Source of the DNA: Luteimonas padinae
Lineage (GTDB): Bacteria; Pseudomonadota; Gammaproteobacteria; Xanthomonadales; Xanthomonadaceae
Assembly (NCBI RefSeq): GCF_014652935.1
Contig: NZ_BMZT01000002.1
Coordinates: 310,001 to 374,000 of the forward strand
Reading direction: 5' to 3'
DNA: 64,000 bases
Part shown: positions 12,887-26,295 of the stretch, piece after piece
Numbering within the stretch: position 1 is the first letter of the stretch
Layout: each line of letters begins with the position of its first letter
The notes under the pieces: model-generated
What the model saw: only the letters and a program-made list of their open reading frames with translations
Database searches by the model: none
What the model was told of the DNA's origin: nothing
Translations under genes and position numbers: made by a program

Positions 12887-14015
12887 ATGATGGAGCTCAA
12901 TCCCGTCCGCCAGCGCATCGCCGACCTCAAGGGTCGGCTGGATGCGCTGAGGGGGTTTCTTTGACTACGACACCAAGCGCGAGCGGCTCGAGGAAGTAGA
13001 GCGCGAGCTCGAGAACCCGGACGTCTGGAACGACCCCGAGCGCGCGCAGGCGCTGGGGCGCGAGCGCTCGACGCTCGACAAGACCGTCAACGGCATCCGC
13101 GACCTGACCGACGGCCTGGTGGGGGCGGCCGAGCTGCTGGACCTGGCCGAGGCCGAAGACGACGCGGAGACCGCGGAAGCGGTCGAGGCGGATGTCGAGC
13201 GCCTGTCGGCGCAGGTGGAGAAGCTCGAGTTCCAGCGCATGTTCTCCGGCAAGATGGACTCGACCAACGCCTTCCTGGACATCCAGGCCGGGGCCGGCGG
13301 CACCGAGGCCCAGGACTGGGCCGAGATCCTGCTGCGCATGTACCTGCGCTGGGCCGAGAGCCGCGGCTGGAAGACCGAGATCATGGAGGCCAGCGGCGGC
13401 GACGTTGCCGGCATCAAGTCGGCCACGGTGCGCGTGGAGGGCGACTTCGCCTACGGCTGGCTGAAGACCGAGACCGGCGTGCACCGCCTGGTGCGCAAGT
13501 CTCCGTTTGACTCCGACAACCGCCGCCACACCAGCTTCACCTCGGTGTTCGTGTCGCCGGAAGTCGACGATTCGATCGACATCCAGATCAACCCGGCCGA
13601 CCTCAAGACCGACGTCTACCGCTCGTCCGGCGCCGGCGGCCAGCACGTCAACAAGACCGAGTCGGCGGTGCGCATCACGCACGTGCCCACCGGCATCGTG
13701 GTCGCCTGCCAGACCGGCCGCAGCCAGCACTCCAACCGCGACACCGCGATGAAGATGCTGGCGGCCAAGCTGTACGAGCTCGAGATGCAGAAGCGCAACG
13801 CCGAGCGCGACGCGGTGGAAGCCACCAAGTCCGACATCGGCTGGGGCAGCCAGATCCGCAACTACGTGCTCGACCAGAGCCGCATCAAGGATCTGCGCAC
13901 CGGCATCGAGCGTTCGGACACGCAGAACGTGCTCGATGGCGACCTCGACGAGTTCATCGAGGCCAGCCTGAAGTCGGGGCTGGAAGTGGGCGCGAAGCGC
14001 ATCGACGCTGTTTGA
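12887..14015 (+). CDS. prfB: Peptide chain release factor 2 (programmed +1 frameshift)
   Basis: Recognises UGA and UAA and triggers peptide release. Translation begins at ATG 12887 and reads 25 codons to CTT at 12959-12961, where an in-frame TGA (12962-12964) follows. A +1 shift resumes at GAC 12963 and continues to 14015, for 375 residues in total. The slip site is preceded by the internal Shine-Dalgarno-like AGGGGG, as in E. coli. GGQ, the catalytic tripeptide, is at residues 250-252 ([10 protein letters not shown]), and the stop-recognition SPF motif is in [11 protein letters not shown]2 autoregulates its own level through this site. lysS follows after a 140-base gap containing REP units. 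Confidence 0.97.
12950..12965 (+). other. prfB programmed frameshift site
   Basis: AGG GGG TTT CTT TGA C: the purine-rich AGGGGG pairs with 16S rRNA three bases upstream of the slippery CTT, and the in-frame TGA followed by C is a poor terminator. This is the conserved RF2 autoregulatory element, not a mutation. Confidence 0.95.
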
Positions 14016-14028
14016 TCGCGGAAGTGTT

Positions 14029-14091
14029 CGCAGCTATAGCTGCTCCTGCAGCCGCGCCGCCGCCACTGTAGGAGCAGCTAAAGCTGCGACC
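14029..14091. repeat. REP-like repeat pair, inverted (cluster 1)
   Basis: Two units of the window-wide repeat TGTAGGAGCAGCTACAGCTG(CGACC). The first is in minus orientation at 14029-14051 and degenerate (CTATAG core); the second is in plus orientation at 14067-14091 (CTAAAG core). The 5' GTAG tetranucleotide and imperfect internal palindrome are typical of GTAG-type REP elements of Xanthomonadaceae. It lies between prfB and lysS and can form a stem of about 24 bp. Confidence 0.75.
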
Positions 14092-14155
14092 CGCACCCGC
14101 GACACGCTCCCAGCCCCCCCCTGATTCCACAGATCCCGCAGCCCCCGAGACCCGC

Positions 14156-15679
14156 ATGACCACCCCCGCCCAGCCCCAGCCCGCCGCCGACGACAACAGC
14201 CTCATCGCCGAGCGCCGCGGCAAACTGGCCGCGCTGCGCGGGCAGGGCGTCGCCTTCCCCAACGACTTCCGTCGTACCGACCACGCCGGCGACCTGCAGG
14301 ACGAGTACGCCGACGCCGAGGCCTGGACCGCCGAGGCCCTCGAGGCCAGCGGCCGCCGGGTCGCCGTGGCGGGCCGCATGCTCGCCAAGCGGGTCATGGG
14401 CAAGGCCGCGTTCGCCCAGGTCCAGGACGTGAGCGGGCGGCTGCAGCTGTTCCTGCAGTCCAATGCCCTGGGCGAGGCCTACGACGCCTTCAAGGGCTGG
14501 GACGTGGGCGACATCGTGGCCGCCGAGGGCGTGCTCACGCGCACCCGCACCGGCGAGCTGTCGGTGAAGGTCGACGCGCTGCGCCTGCTGACCAAGTCGC
14601 TGCGGCCGCTGCCGGACAAGTGGCACGGCCTTGCCGACGTCGAGCAGCGCTACCGCCAGCGCTACGTCGACCTGATCGTGAACCCCGAGGCGCGCGAGGT
14701 GTTCGTGGTGCGCTCGAAGGTGGTCGCGGCGATGCGCCGCTGGCTCGACGCGCGCCGCTTCCTCGAAGTGGAGACGCCGATGATGCATTACATCGCCGGC
14801 GGCGCCACCGCGCGTCCGTTCACCACCCACCACAACGCGCTCGACCTCGAGCTGTACCTGCGCGTGGCGCCCGAGCTGTACCTGAAGCGGCTGGTCGTGG
14901 GCGGCTTCGAGCGCGTGTACGAGATCAACCGCAACTTCCGCAATGAAGGCGTCAGCACCCGCCACAACCCCGAGTTCACGATGCTCGAGCTGTACGAGGC
15001 CTACGCCACGTACACCCAGGTCATGGACCTGACCGAGGCGATGATCCGCGACGTGGCGCTCGAGGCCACCGGTGGCACGCGCTTCGGCTGGGACGGCCAT
15101 GACATCGACCTGGCTCCGGCCTTCCGCCGCTGGCGCATGGACGACGCCGTGCGCGAGCTCAACCCCGGCATCAGCGCCGCCGACTGTCGCGACCGTGACG
15201 CACTGGCGGCCCATTGCGAGCGCCTCGGCGTGCGCACGAAGCCGTCCTGGGGCTGGGGCAAGCTGCTGCTGGAGATCTTCGAGGCGACCGTCGAGGAGGG
15301 TCTGGTGCAGCCGACCTTCATCACCCACTACCCGGTGGAGGTCTCGCCGCTGGCGCGCGAGTCGGACACCGAACCCGGCATCACCGACCGCTTCGAGCTG
15401 TTCATCGGCGGCAAGGAGATGGCCAACGGGTTCTCCGAGCTCAACGATCCCGAGGACCAGGCCGCGCGCTTCCGCGCCCAGGTCGAGGCCAAGGCCGGCG
15501 GCGACGACGAGGCCATGCACTACGACGCCGACTACATCCGCGCGCTCGAGGTCGGCATGCCGCCCACCGGCGGACTCGGCGTCGGCATCGACCGCCTGGT
15601 CATGCTGCTGACCGGCTCGGCCTCGATCCGCGACGTGCTGCTGTTCCCCTACATGCGCCCCCAGGCGGCGCCCGAGTGA
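14156..15679 (+). CDS. lysS: Lysyl-tRNA synthetase, class II
   Basis: Charges tRNA-Lys with lysine. The 507-residue protein has the N-terminal OB-fold anticodon-binding domain ([20 protein letters not shown]) and a class II catalytic core. Motif 2 is recognisable in [20 protein letters not shown] around residues 250-269, and motif 3 in [15 protein letters not shown] near the end. Length and order are standard for LysRS. It follows prfB, as in E. coli and most gammaproteobacteria, and precedes the DSF signalling genes, as in the Xanthomonas rpf region. Confidence 0.97.
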   Translation: MTTPAQPQPAADDNSLIAERRGKLAALRGQGVAFPNDFRRTDHAGDLQDEYADAEAWTAEALEASGRRVAVAGRMLAKRVMGKAAFAQVQDVSGRLQLFLQSNALGEAYDAFKGWDVGDIVAAEGVLTRTRTGELSVKVDALRLLTKSLRPLPDKWHGLADVEQRYRQRYVDLIVNPEAREVFVVRSKVVAAMRRWLDARRFLEVETPMMHYIAGGATARPFTTHHNALDLELYLRVAPELYLKRLVVGGFERVYEINRNFRNEGVSTRHNPEFTMLELYEAYATYTQVMDLTEAMIRDVALEATGGTRFGWDGHDIDLAPAFRRWRMDDAVRELNPGISAADCRDRDALAAHCERLGVRTKPSWGWGKLLLEIFEATVEEGLVQPTFITHYPVEVSPLARESDTEPGITDRFELFIGGKEMANGFSELNDPEDQAARFRAQVEAKAGGDDEAMHYDADYIRALEVGMPPTGGLGVGIDRLVMLLTGSASIRDVLLFPYMRPQAAPE

Positions 15680-15835
15680 CGCAGGGGGCCGGGAAGTGCC
15701 CGACCGGGCCGGGAACTGACGTATCCTCGGTCGCCTGGGCCCCGCATCCGCGGGCCGGGGGCGGGCACGCGGCCTGCATGCAGCGGTCCGGGGGCGGCGC
15801 CCGACGCCCTGCGCGATGCGAGGGAACATGAACCG

Positions 15836-16909
15836 GTGAACATCGTCATCGTCGACGACCAGACCTCGGCACGCACGATGCTGCGGCACATCCTCGAGGA
15901 CATCAGTCCCGAGCTGGAGGTGCTCGACTTCAGCGACCCGCAGGAAGCCCTGCGCTGGTGCGAGGACAATCGCGCCGACCTGCTGCTGCTCGATTACCGG
16001 ATGCCGGTGATGGACGGGCTGGAGTTCGCGCGCCGCTTCCGGCGTCCGCTGCGACACCGCGACGTGCCGATCGTGCTGGTGACCGTGGTCGGCGACGAAC
16101 CCATCCGCCAGGCCGCACTGGATGCCGGCGTGATCGACTTCCTGGTCAAACCGGTGCGCCCGCGCGAGCTGCGCGCACGCTGCCGCAACCTGCTGCAGCT
16201 CAGGCAGCAGGCCGAGTCGGTCAAGCAGCGTGCGCTGTCGCTCGAGCAGCGGCTGCTGTCGAGCATGCACGAGGTCGAGGAGCGCGAGCGGGAGACGCTG
16301 ACGCGGCTCGCGCGCGCCATCGCCTACCGCGACGCCGGCACCAGCGCCAACCTCGCGCGGCTGGCGGCGGTGGCCGGCATCGTCGCCGAGGGCCTGGGCC
16401 TGGGCGAGGACGAGGTGCGCACCATCGAGCTGGCCGCGCCGCTGCACGACATCGGCAAGATCGCGATCCCCGACGCCGTGCTGCTCAAGCCCGGCGCGCT
16501 GGACGCGGACGAGCTCGCGGTGATGCGCCGGCATCCGGAGATCGGCCACGAGCTGCTCAAGGACAGCCAGAACCGCTTCGTGCAGATGGGCGCGACGATC
16601 GCGCTGCGCCACCAGGAGCGCTACGACGGCAGCGGGTACCCGGGCGGCCTGAAGGGCGAGGAGATCCCGCTGGAGGCGCGGATCGTGGCGGTGGCGGACG
16701 TGTTCGACGCGCTGCTGTCGGAGCGGCCGTACAAGCGCGCCTGGAGCATGGACGAAACCCTGGACTTCATCGTCCGCGAGAGCGGGCGCCTGTTCGACCC
16801 GCGCTGCGTGGACGCCCTCGTGGCCAGCCGCGCGCGCGTCGAGGAGGCCTGCGAGCGCTATGCGGCGGATGTCGCCCGCGGCGGCGATGCCGGGCCGGTG
16901 GGGGACTGA
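15836..16909 (+). CDS. rpfG: Response regulator with HD-GYP domain, RpfG
   Basis: Cyclic di-GMP phosphodiesterase that carries the DSF signal from RpfC. The 357-residue product has an N-terminal receiver domain with phospho-acceptor Asp53 ([13 protein letters not shown]), then a helical linker (residues 119-155) and an HD-GYP domain with HDIGK at 204-208 and [14 protein letters not shown] at 259-272. Start GTG 15836 is preceded by GAGGGA at 10 bases. It overlaps the end of a four-codon ATG-AAC-CGG-TGA minigene, which may be incidental. rpfC follows after 4 bases, without the intervening rpfH found in X. campestris. Confidence 0.93.
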   Translation: MNIVIVDDQTSARTMLRHILEDISPELEVLDFSDPQEALRWCEDNRADLLLLDYRMPVMDGLEFARRFRRPLRHRDVPIVLVTVVGDEPIRQAALDAGVIDFLVKPVRPRELRARCRNLLQLRQQAESVKQRALSLEQRLLSSMHEVEERERETLTRLARAIAYRDAGTSANLARLAAVAGIVAEGLGLGEDEVRTIELAAPLHDIGKIAIPDAVLLKPGALDADELAVMRRHPEIGHELLKDSQNRFVQMGATIALRHQERYDGSGYPGGLKGEEIPLEARIVAVADVFDALLSERPYKRAWSMDETLDFIVRESGRLFDPRCVDALVASRARVEEACERYAADVARGGDAGPVGD

Positions 16910-16913
16910 CGCC

Positions 16914-19049
<2,136 letters not shown>

Positions 19050-19061
19050 AGGGGGCCAGCC

Positions 19062-19979
19062 TCAGCGGCTGGTGGCCACCGCGGCGTCGAGGAGGGCGGG
19101 GCGCTGCAGCTGCGCGCGCACCAGGCGCTCCATCATCCTGAGCTGGCGGTCGCCCAGCTGCAGCGCGGTGTCCACCCAGATCCGCGTGGTGTCCATCAGC
19201 TCCGCGTGCGGGATCGGGTCGATCGCATCGCGCACCCGGTGCAGCGCCAGCCGCGCGGCGGCGATGCGGCGGTTCTGCCGGATCACCTCGTTGACGGCAC
19301 GCACGCCCTCGCCGGGCTCGGCCAGCACGTCGACGATGCCCATATCGTGCAGCGCCTCGCTGCTGTACATCACGCCGTCGAGCATCATCTGTTCGGCGCG
19401 CTTCGGACCGATGCGGCGCGATAGCAGCGAGTAGGCGCCCATGCCCGGGAAGAGGCCGAACAGGACCTCCGGGAAGCCCATCTGCACGCCGCGCTCGGCC
19501 ACGATCGTCTGGCAGGCCAGCGCGAGCTCGAAGCCGCCGCCCAGCGCGTCGCCCTGGACCAGCGCCACGGTGTGTGCGTCCGGATGCAGGCGGGTGTGCA
19601 GCAGGTGGATGCTGTCGACGCATTCGGTGGCGTAGCGGAGCAGGCCTTCGCGGTCGCGCTGGCGGATCAGGCCCGCGAACAGCTCGAGGTCGCCACCGAG
19701 GTTGAAGACGTGCGCATCCGAGCCGATGACGATGTGCGACAGGGCCGGAGCCGGGCCCTCGGCCGCCGCGGACGCGGCCTGGCAGCCCTCGATCGCCTCC
19801 CGCGCGAACAGCCGGAGTTCACGCAGCAGCCGCGGGGAGAAGCATGGCCGGTACGAGGCGTCGCTGAAGGCCTGGCGGGCGTGCATGTGGCACCAGTGCG
19901 AGGCGTTGGACGGGTCGTGGGTGATGCGGAGCGTGGCCAGGTCCGTGGCGGTGTTGCCGTGAAGAAATTCGACGTTCAT
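19062..19979 (-). CDS. rpfF: DSF synthase RpfF (enoyl-CoA hydratase/crotonase family)
   Basis: Makes the cis-2-unsaturated fatty acid quorum signal DSF from acyl-ACP by combined dehydratase and thioesterase activity. The 305-residue product is a crotonase-fold protein. The two catalytic glutamates are Glu151 (GDALGGGFELALA) and Glu171 (GFPEVLFGLFPGMGAYS), 20 residues apart as in X. campestris RpfF (Glu141 and Glu161). The oxyanion segment IGSDAHVFNLGGDLELF is also conserved. Start ATG 19979 (MNVEFLHG) is preferred; an upstream extension is not conserved. It is about 15 residues longer than the X. campestris protein, mainly at the N-terminus. rpfB lies upstream on the same strand. Confidence 0.93.
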   Translation of the reverse strand: MNVEFLHGNTATDLATLRITHDPSNASHWCHMHARQAFSDASYRPCFSPRLLRELRLFAREAIEGCQAASAAAEGPAPALSHIVIGSDAHVFNLGGDLELFAGLIRQRDREGLLRYATECVDSIHLLHTRLHPDAHTVALVQGDALGGGFELALACQTIVAERGVQMGFPEVLFGLFPGMGAYSLLSRRIGPKRAEQMMLDGVMYSSEALHDMGIVDVLAEPGEGVRAVNEVIRQNRRIAAARLALHRVRDAIDPIPHAELMDTTRIWVDTALQLGDRQLRMMERLVRAQLQRPALLDAAVATSR

Positions 19980-20141
19980 GTGGAGGTCCCCTGACGTGCA
20001 GGACGCCTCCGGCCGGGCCTGCCGGCGGAGTCCTGGAAAGATGATGAATGCCCGTTGCCGGGCATCTATGCGCCCATTTCCCCGCTTGGGCAAGCGGAGT
20101 GGACGCACCGGGGCAGGGGAGCCCGGCCGTCAGGGAAAAAC

Positions 20142-20157
20142 TGTGAATTACGTCACA
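20142..20157 (-). promoter_or_regulatory. CRP/Clp-type operator upstream of rpfF
   Basis: TGTGA-ATTACG-TCACA is a perfect match to the CRP/Clp consensus TGTGA-N6-TCACA. It directly abuts the rpfB stop codon (20158-20160) and is centred 170 bases before the rpfF ATG, so it is placed to control an rpfF promoter. In Xanthomonas, Clp is a CRP homologue whose DNA binding is blocked by cyclic di-GMP, the molecule degraded by RpfG. Confidence 0.65.
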
Positions 20158-21840
20158 TTAATGCGAGGGTGTTTCGTCGCGGAGCTCCCGCCGCAGGATC
20201 TTGCCCACATTCGTCTTGGGCAGCTCGTCACGGAACTCGATATAGCGCGGCTGCTTGTAGCCGGTGAGCTCGTTGCGGGCGTGGGCCTTGACCTGCTCGG
20301 CGGTGAGCGACGGGTCCTTCTTCACGATGACCAGCTTCACCGCCTCGCCCGACTTGTCGTCGGGCACGCCGACGGCGGCGACCTCGAGCACGCCGGGCAT
20401 CATCGCGATCACGTCCTCGATCTCGTTCGGGTACACGTTGAAGCCCGACACCAGGATCATGTCCTTCTTGCGGTCGACGATGTAGAAGAAGCCGCCTTCG
20501 TCCATGCGCGCCATGTCGCCGGTGTGCAGCCAGCCGTCGGCATCGATCGCCGCGGCGGTGTCCTCGGGGCGCTGCCAGTAGCCGCGCATGACCTGAGGGC
20601 CCTTGATGCACAGCTCGCCCACTTCGCCGACGGGAAGCATGCGGCCTTCCTCGTCCTTGATGCAGGCGTCCGTCGACGGGATCGGCAGGCCGATGGCGCC
20701 GTTGTACTCGGCCAGGTCCATCGGGTTGATGCAGGCCGCGGGCGAGGTCTCGGTCAGGCCGTAGGCTTCGACCAGGGTCACGCCGGTCACCTTCTTCCAG
20801 CGCTCGGCCACCGAACGCTGCACGGCCATGCCGCCGCCCAGCGTCAGGCGCAGCTGCGAAAAGTCGACGTCCTCGAAGCCGGGCGTATTGAGCAGGCCGT
20901 TGAACAGCGTGTTGACGCCGGTGATGGCGGTGAAGGGCTCACGCTTGAGCTCCTTGACGAAGCCGGGCATGTCGCGCGGGTTGGTGATCAGGATGTTCTT
21001 GGCGCCGAACTTGGTGAACACCAGGCCGTTCGCGGTCAGCGCGAAGATGTGGTACAGCGGCAGCGCGGTGACGATCACTTCCTGGCCCGGTTTGGCCTGC
21101 TTGCTGACCCAGGCCGAGGCCTGCTGCATGTTGGCCACCAGATTGCGGTGGGTCAGCATCGCGCCCTTGGCGACGCCGGTGGTGCCGCCGGTGTATTGCA
21201 GGAAGGCGATGTCCTCGCGGTCGATGGCGACGTCGGGCACCGCGTGCGCCGCGCCGGCCTTCAGCGCGTCGCGGAAGCGGATCGTTCCCGCGATGGCGTA
21301 GTCGGGCACCATCTTCTTCACGTGCTTGACGACGAAGTTGACGATCGCGCCCTTGGGGAAGCCGAGCATGTCGCCCAGGCCGGTGGTGATGACCTTCTCG
21401 ACCTTGCTGTCGGCCAGGACCTTCTGCACCACGTGGCCGAAGTTGTCGAGCACCAGGATCGCGCGCGCGCCGGAATCGACCAGCTGGTGGCGCAGTTCGC
21501 GCGCGGTGTACATCGGATTGGTGTTGACCACCGCGAGCCCCGCGCGCAGCGCGCCGAAGGTGGCGATCGGGTACTGCAGGCAGTTGGGCATCATGATCGC
21601 GATGCGATCGCCCTTCCTGAACTTCAACTCCCCGAGCAGGTAGGCCGCGAACTGCCGGCTCAGCGTGTCCAGCTCACCATAGGTGATGGACACGCCCATG
21701 TTGGAGAACGCGGGCTGGTCGCGGTACTTGTCGATCGCCTCCTGCAGCAGCGCCGGGATCGAGGGGTATTCGTCGGCGTCGATCTCGGCGGGAATCCCGT
21801 CCGGATAGTTCGCCAGCCATGGCCGTTCAGTGCTGCTCAT
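20158..21840 (-). CDS. rpfB: Long-chain fatty-acyl-CoA ligase RpfB
   Basis: Activates free fatty acids to acyl-CoA; in Xanthomonas RpfB recycles fatty acids released by RpfF and takes part in DSF turnover. The 560-residue protein is a FadD-type ANL ligase with the AMP-binding P-loop YTGGTTGVAKGAML around residue 220, the VEAYGLTETSPA motif, the hinge segment HTGDMARMDEGG, and the C-terminal Lys in the KTNVGKILRREL block. Start ATG 21840 gives the family N-terminus. rpfF lies 178 bases downstream on the same strand. Confidence 0.92.
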   Translation of the reverse strand: MSSTERPWLANYPDGIPAEIDADEYPSIPALLQEAIDKYRDQPAFSNMGVSITYGELDTLSRQFAAYLLGELKFRKGDRIAIMMPNCLQYPIATFGALRAGLAVVNTNPMYTARELRHQLVDSGARAILVLDNFGHVVQKVLADSKVEKVITTGLGDMLGFPKGAIVNFVVKHVKKMVPDYAIAGTIRFRDALKAGAAHAVPDVAIDREDIAFLQYTGGTTGVAKGAMLTHRNLVANMQQASAWVSKQAKPGQEVIVTALPLYHIFALTANGLVFTKFGAKNILITNPRDMPGFVKELKREPFTAITGVNTLFNGLLNTPGFEDVDFSQLRLTLGGGMAVQRSVAERWKKVTGVTLVEAYGLTETSPAACINPMDLAEYNGAIGLPIPSTDACIKDEEGRMLPVGEVGELCIKGPQVMRGYWQRPEDTAAAIDADGWLHTGDMARMDEGGFFYIVDRKKDMILVSGFNVYPNEIEDVIAMMPGVLEVAAVGVPDDKSGEAVKLVIVKKDPSLTAEQVKAHARNELTGYKQPRYIEFRDELPKTNVGKILRRELRDETPSH

Positions 21841-21973
21841 TCATTCCCCCTCGGACGGTTGGCCGCCGGGTTTCGCGCCCGGCGCATCGATTCGATTGGA
21901 TCACACGGTTCCGCGGCGCGGCAAGGCGCAGTGCAGCTATGCTGGCGCGGACCACGGGCGAACGGGGAACGGC

Positions 21974-22435
21974 ATGGCGGCACGCGGACACTTCGATGCT
22001 GCGCCCCGGTGGCGCATCGCAGCCGCGCTGCTGCTCGTCGCGGCGATGGCCGCCTGCGCACGTCCACAGCCCGAGGAAGCGCTGCGCCAGGCGCTCGACG
22101 GGATCCAGGCGGCGATCGAGGCGCGCGATGCGGGGGAGGTGTCGGAGCATCTCAGCGACGACTTCATCGGGCCCGGCGGGCTCGATCGCGATGGCGCGCG
22201 ACGCCTGGCCGCGCTGCACTTCATGCGCCACGGCGACGTGGGCGTGCTTCCGGGCCCGCTTGACATCGAGCTCCAGGACGACCACGCCCGCGTCCGCTTC
22301 AGCGCCGTGCTCTCCGGCGGCAGCGGCCGGCTGCTGCCCGACAGCGCCCAGGCCTGGCAGGTCGACACCGGCTGGCGCCTGGTCGATGGCGAGTGGCGGA
22401 TGAGCAGCGCGGACTGGGCGCCGGTGATGCGCTGA
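21974..22435 (+). CDS. Small putative lipoprotein, SnoaL/NTF2-like
   Basis: A 153-residue predicted lipoprotein of unknown role. Residues 12-28 are hydrophobic and end in the lipobox AMAAC, with Cys28 the likely lipidated residue. The mature part has the shape of a small NTF2-like fold: a helical EEALRQALDGIQAAIEARDA segment followed by several strands ending in WRLVDGEWRMSSADW. The start at ATG 21974 gives the best signal sequence. It is divergent from rpfB and convergent with acnA, with REP units in the gap. Confidence 0.65.
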   Translation: MAARGHFDAAPRWRIAAALLLVAAMAACARPQPEEALRQALDGIQAAIEARDAGEVSEHLSDDFIGPGGLDRDGARRLAALHFMRHGDVGVLPGPLDIELQDDHARVRFSAVLSGGSGRLLPDSAQAWQVDTGWRLVDGEWRMSSADWAPVMR

Positions 22436-22453
22436 AGGCCGAAGACTCCCTGC

Positions 22454-22563
22454 CTGCAGGAGCAGCTACAGCTGCGACCGCACAGCCCACCTCTGTAGGA
22501 GCAGCTACAGCTGCGACCGGGCAGCCCGGCAAGCACGGGTCGCAGCTGTAGCTGCTCCTACAG
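22454..22563. repeat. REP-like repeats, three units (cluster 2)
   Basis: Units at 22454-22479 (plus, CTGCAGGAGC variant), 22493-22518 (plus) and 22538-22563 (minus). The last two are perfect 26-base inverted copies separated by 19 bases, a strong hairpin between the convergent lipoprotein and acnA genes. It may serve as a bidirectional transcript end or stabiliser. Confidence 0.85.
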
Positions 22564-22578
22564 ATACAGGGGGCGGGG

Positions 22579-25353
<2,775 letters not shown>

Positions 25354-25444
25354 GGCTGGGCTCCTTGGTTCGGATGGCTTGGCGGGCGGGCAGGCCGCCA
25401 GTGTACGGATGAATGCGTTACCGCTGCGTTCCCGGTATGTGGGC

Positions 25445-25484
25445 TTGGGTATGCATTGCAAGGTATGTACAATACATGCATACC
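25445..25484 (+). promoter_or_regulatory. Promoter and nested-palindrome operator of the vapBC pair
   Basis: A -35 TTGGGT (25445-25450) and -10 TACAAT (25468-25473) are 17 bases apart. Two nested inverted repeats overlap them: the outer 9-base arms GGTATGCAT (25448-25456) and ATGCATACC (25476-25484) are perfect, and the inner arms ATGTA (25465-25469) and TACAT (25473-25477) surround CAA. Such palindromes are the usual target of VapB-VapC autorepression. Confidence 0.65.
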
Positions 25485-25517
25485 GTTCCAGCCATGCCCC
25501 GACGGGCGGGAGGTCCC

Positions 25518-25811
25518 ATGGAAGCCACCGTTGCCGAACGCGGCCAGATCACCCTGCCCAAGGCGGTGCGTGATGCCCTGGGGCTGACCAAGGGCACCAC
25601 CCTGAAGGTTGAACTGGAAGGCGGGCGCATCATCCTGCGCAAGAACGTCGATGACGCTGTGTCGCGGGCCCGTGGCCGGTTCAAGCTGCCGCCCGGCGTC
25701 ACCACCGACGACATCATGCGCGAACTGCGTGGGCGTGCGCCGGGTGACCCTCTGGAACCCTTCGAGGTGCTGCGCGAACCGGCCGATGCCGGCCAGGCGG
25801 GCGATGAATGA
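25518..25811 (+). CDS. AbrB/SpoVT-family antitoxin (VapB-like)
   Basis: A 97-residue protein with an N-terminal swapped-hairpin AbrB domain: [20 protein letters not shown], then [20 protein letters not shown]. This domain binds DNA as a dimer and represses the operon. The C-terminal tail (residues about 50-97) is acidic and probably wraps the toxin. ATG 25518 is preceded by GGGAGG at 7 bases; longer upstream starts run through the promoter palindrome and are unlikely. The stop overlaps the toxin start (ATGA), the usual antitoxin-first coupling. The pair sits between acnA and acnB. Confidence 0.85.
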   Translation: MEATVAERGQITLPKAVRDALGLTKGTTLKVELEGGRIILRKNVDDAVSRARGRFKLPPGVTTDDIMRELRGRAPGDPLEPFEVLREPADAGQAGDE

Positions 25812-26227
25812 TCGCCGTCGATACCAATGTACTGATCGACCTGCTCGGTGAAGACGCCCGGGCTGACGCGGCCGAAAGCTGCGTCCGCGATGCCCTGATG
25901 CTGGGGCCGGTCGTGGTCTGCGACGTGGTGGTGAGCGAAATCACCGCGGGCCTGGGCCACGGCGCGGACATCATGGACGTGGTCGAGGACATGGGTCTGA
26001 GCTACCTGCCGGTCGATCGCAGGGCGGCCATCCGCGCTGGTGAAATGCAGCGCCGCTTCAACCAGCGGCGCAAATCCTCGCGTAACAAGGAAGCACCGCG
26101 CACCGTGCCGGATTTCCTCGTCGGCGCCCACGCCATGCTCCAGTGCAATGCCTTGATCACCCGCGACGACGGCTTCTTCCGCGACTACTTCAAGGGCCTG
26201 AAGCTGATCGTGCCAAAGGCCACCTGA
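25808..26227 (+). CDS. PIN-domain ribonuclease toxin (VapC-like)
   Basis: A 139-residue PIN-domain protein, predicted Mg-dependent RNase. The first acidic residue is in [13 protein letters not shown] (Asp5), the second in [10 protein letters not shown] (Glu44), and the third acidic site in [15 protein letters not shown] followed by [12 protein letters not shown]. These form the expected acidic active site. It overlaps the antitoxin by ATGA. acnB begins 68 bases downstream; readthrough from the toxin-antitoxin promoter into acnB is possible because no terminator is seen in between. Confidence 0.85.
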   Translation: MIAVDTNVLIDLLGEDARADAAESCVRDALMLGPVVVCDVVVSEITAGLGHGADIMDVVEDMGLSYLPVDRRAAIRAGEMQRRFNQRRKSSRNKEAPRTVPDFLVGAHAMLQCNALITRDDGFFRDYFKGLKLIVPKAT

Positions 26228-26295
26228 GAACAGCGTCCCCGCCGTGGCGGGAACGAAGCGACATCCACCACCTGTTTTTTCCCGGAGTCCCCACC

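Noticed and set aside
12962-12964. In-frame TGA near the start of prfB as a disabling mutation
   Set aside because: It is the conserved RF2 programmed frameshift: AGGGGG, CTT, TGA, C all present and the +1 frame is intact.
19980-20108. Longer rpfF N-terminus from a start at 20108
   Set aside because: The added 43 residues are basic and unlike any RpfF; the family sequence begins near ATG 19979.
25413-25517. Longer antitoxin start at 25413
   Set aside because: It would place the promoter and operator palindromes inside the coding sequence; ATG 25518 has a good ribosome site.
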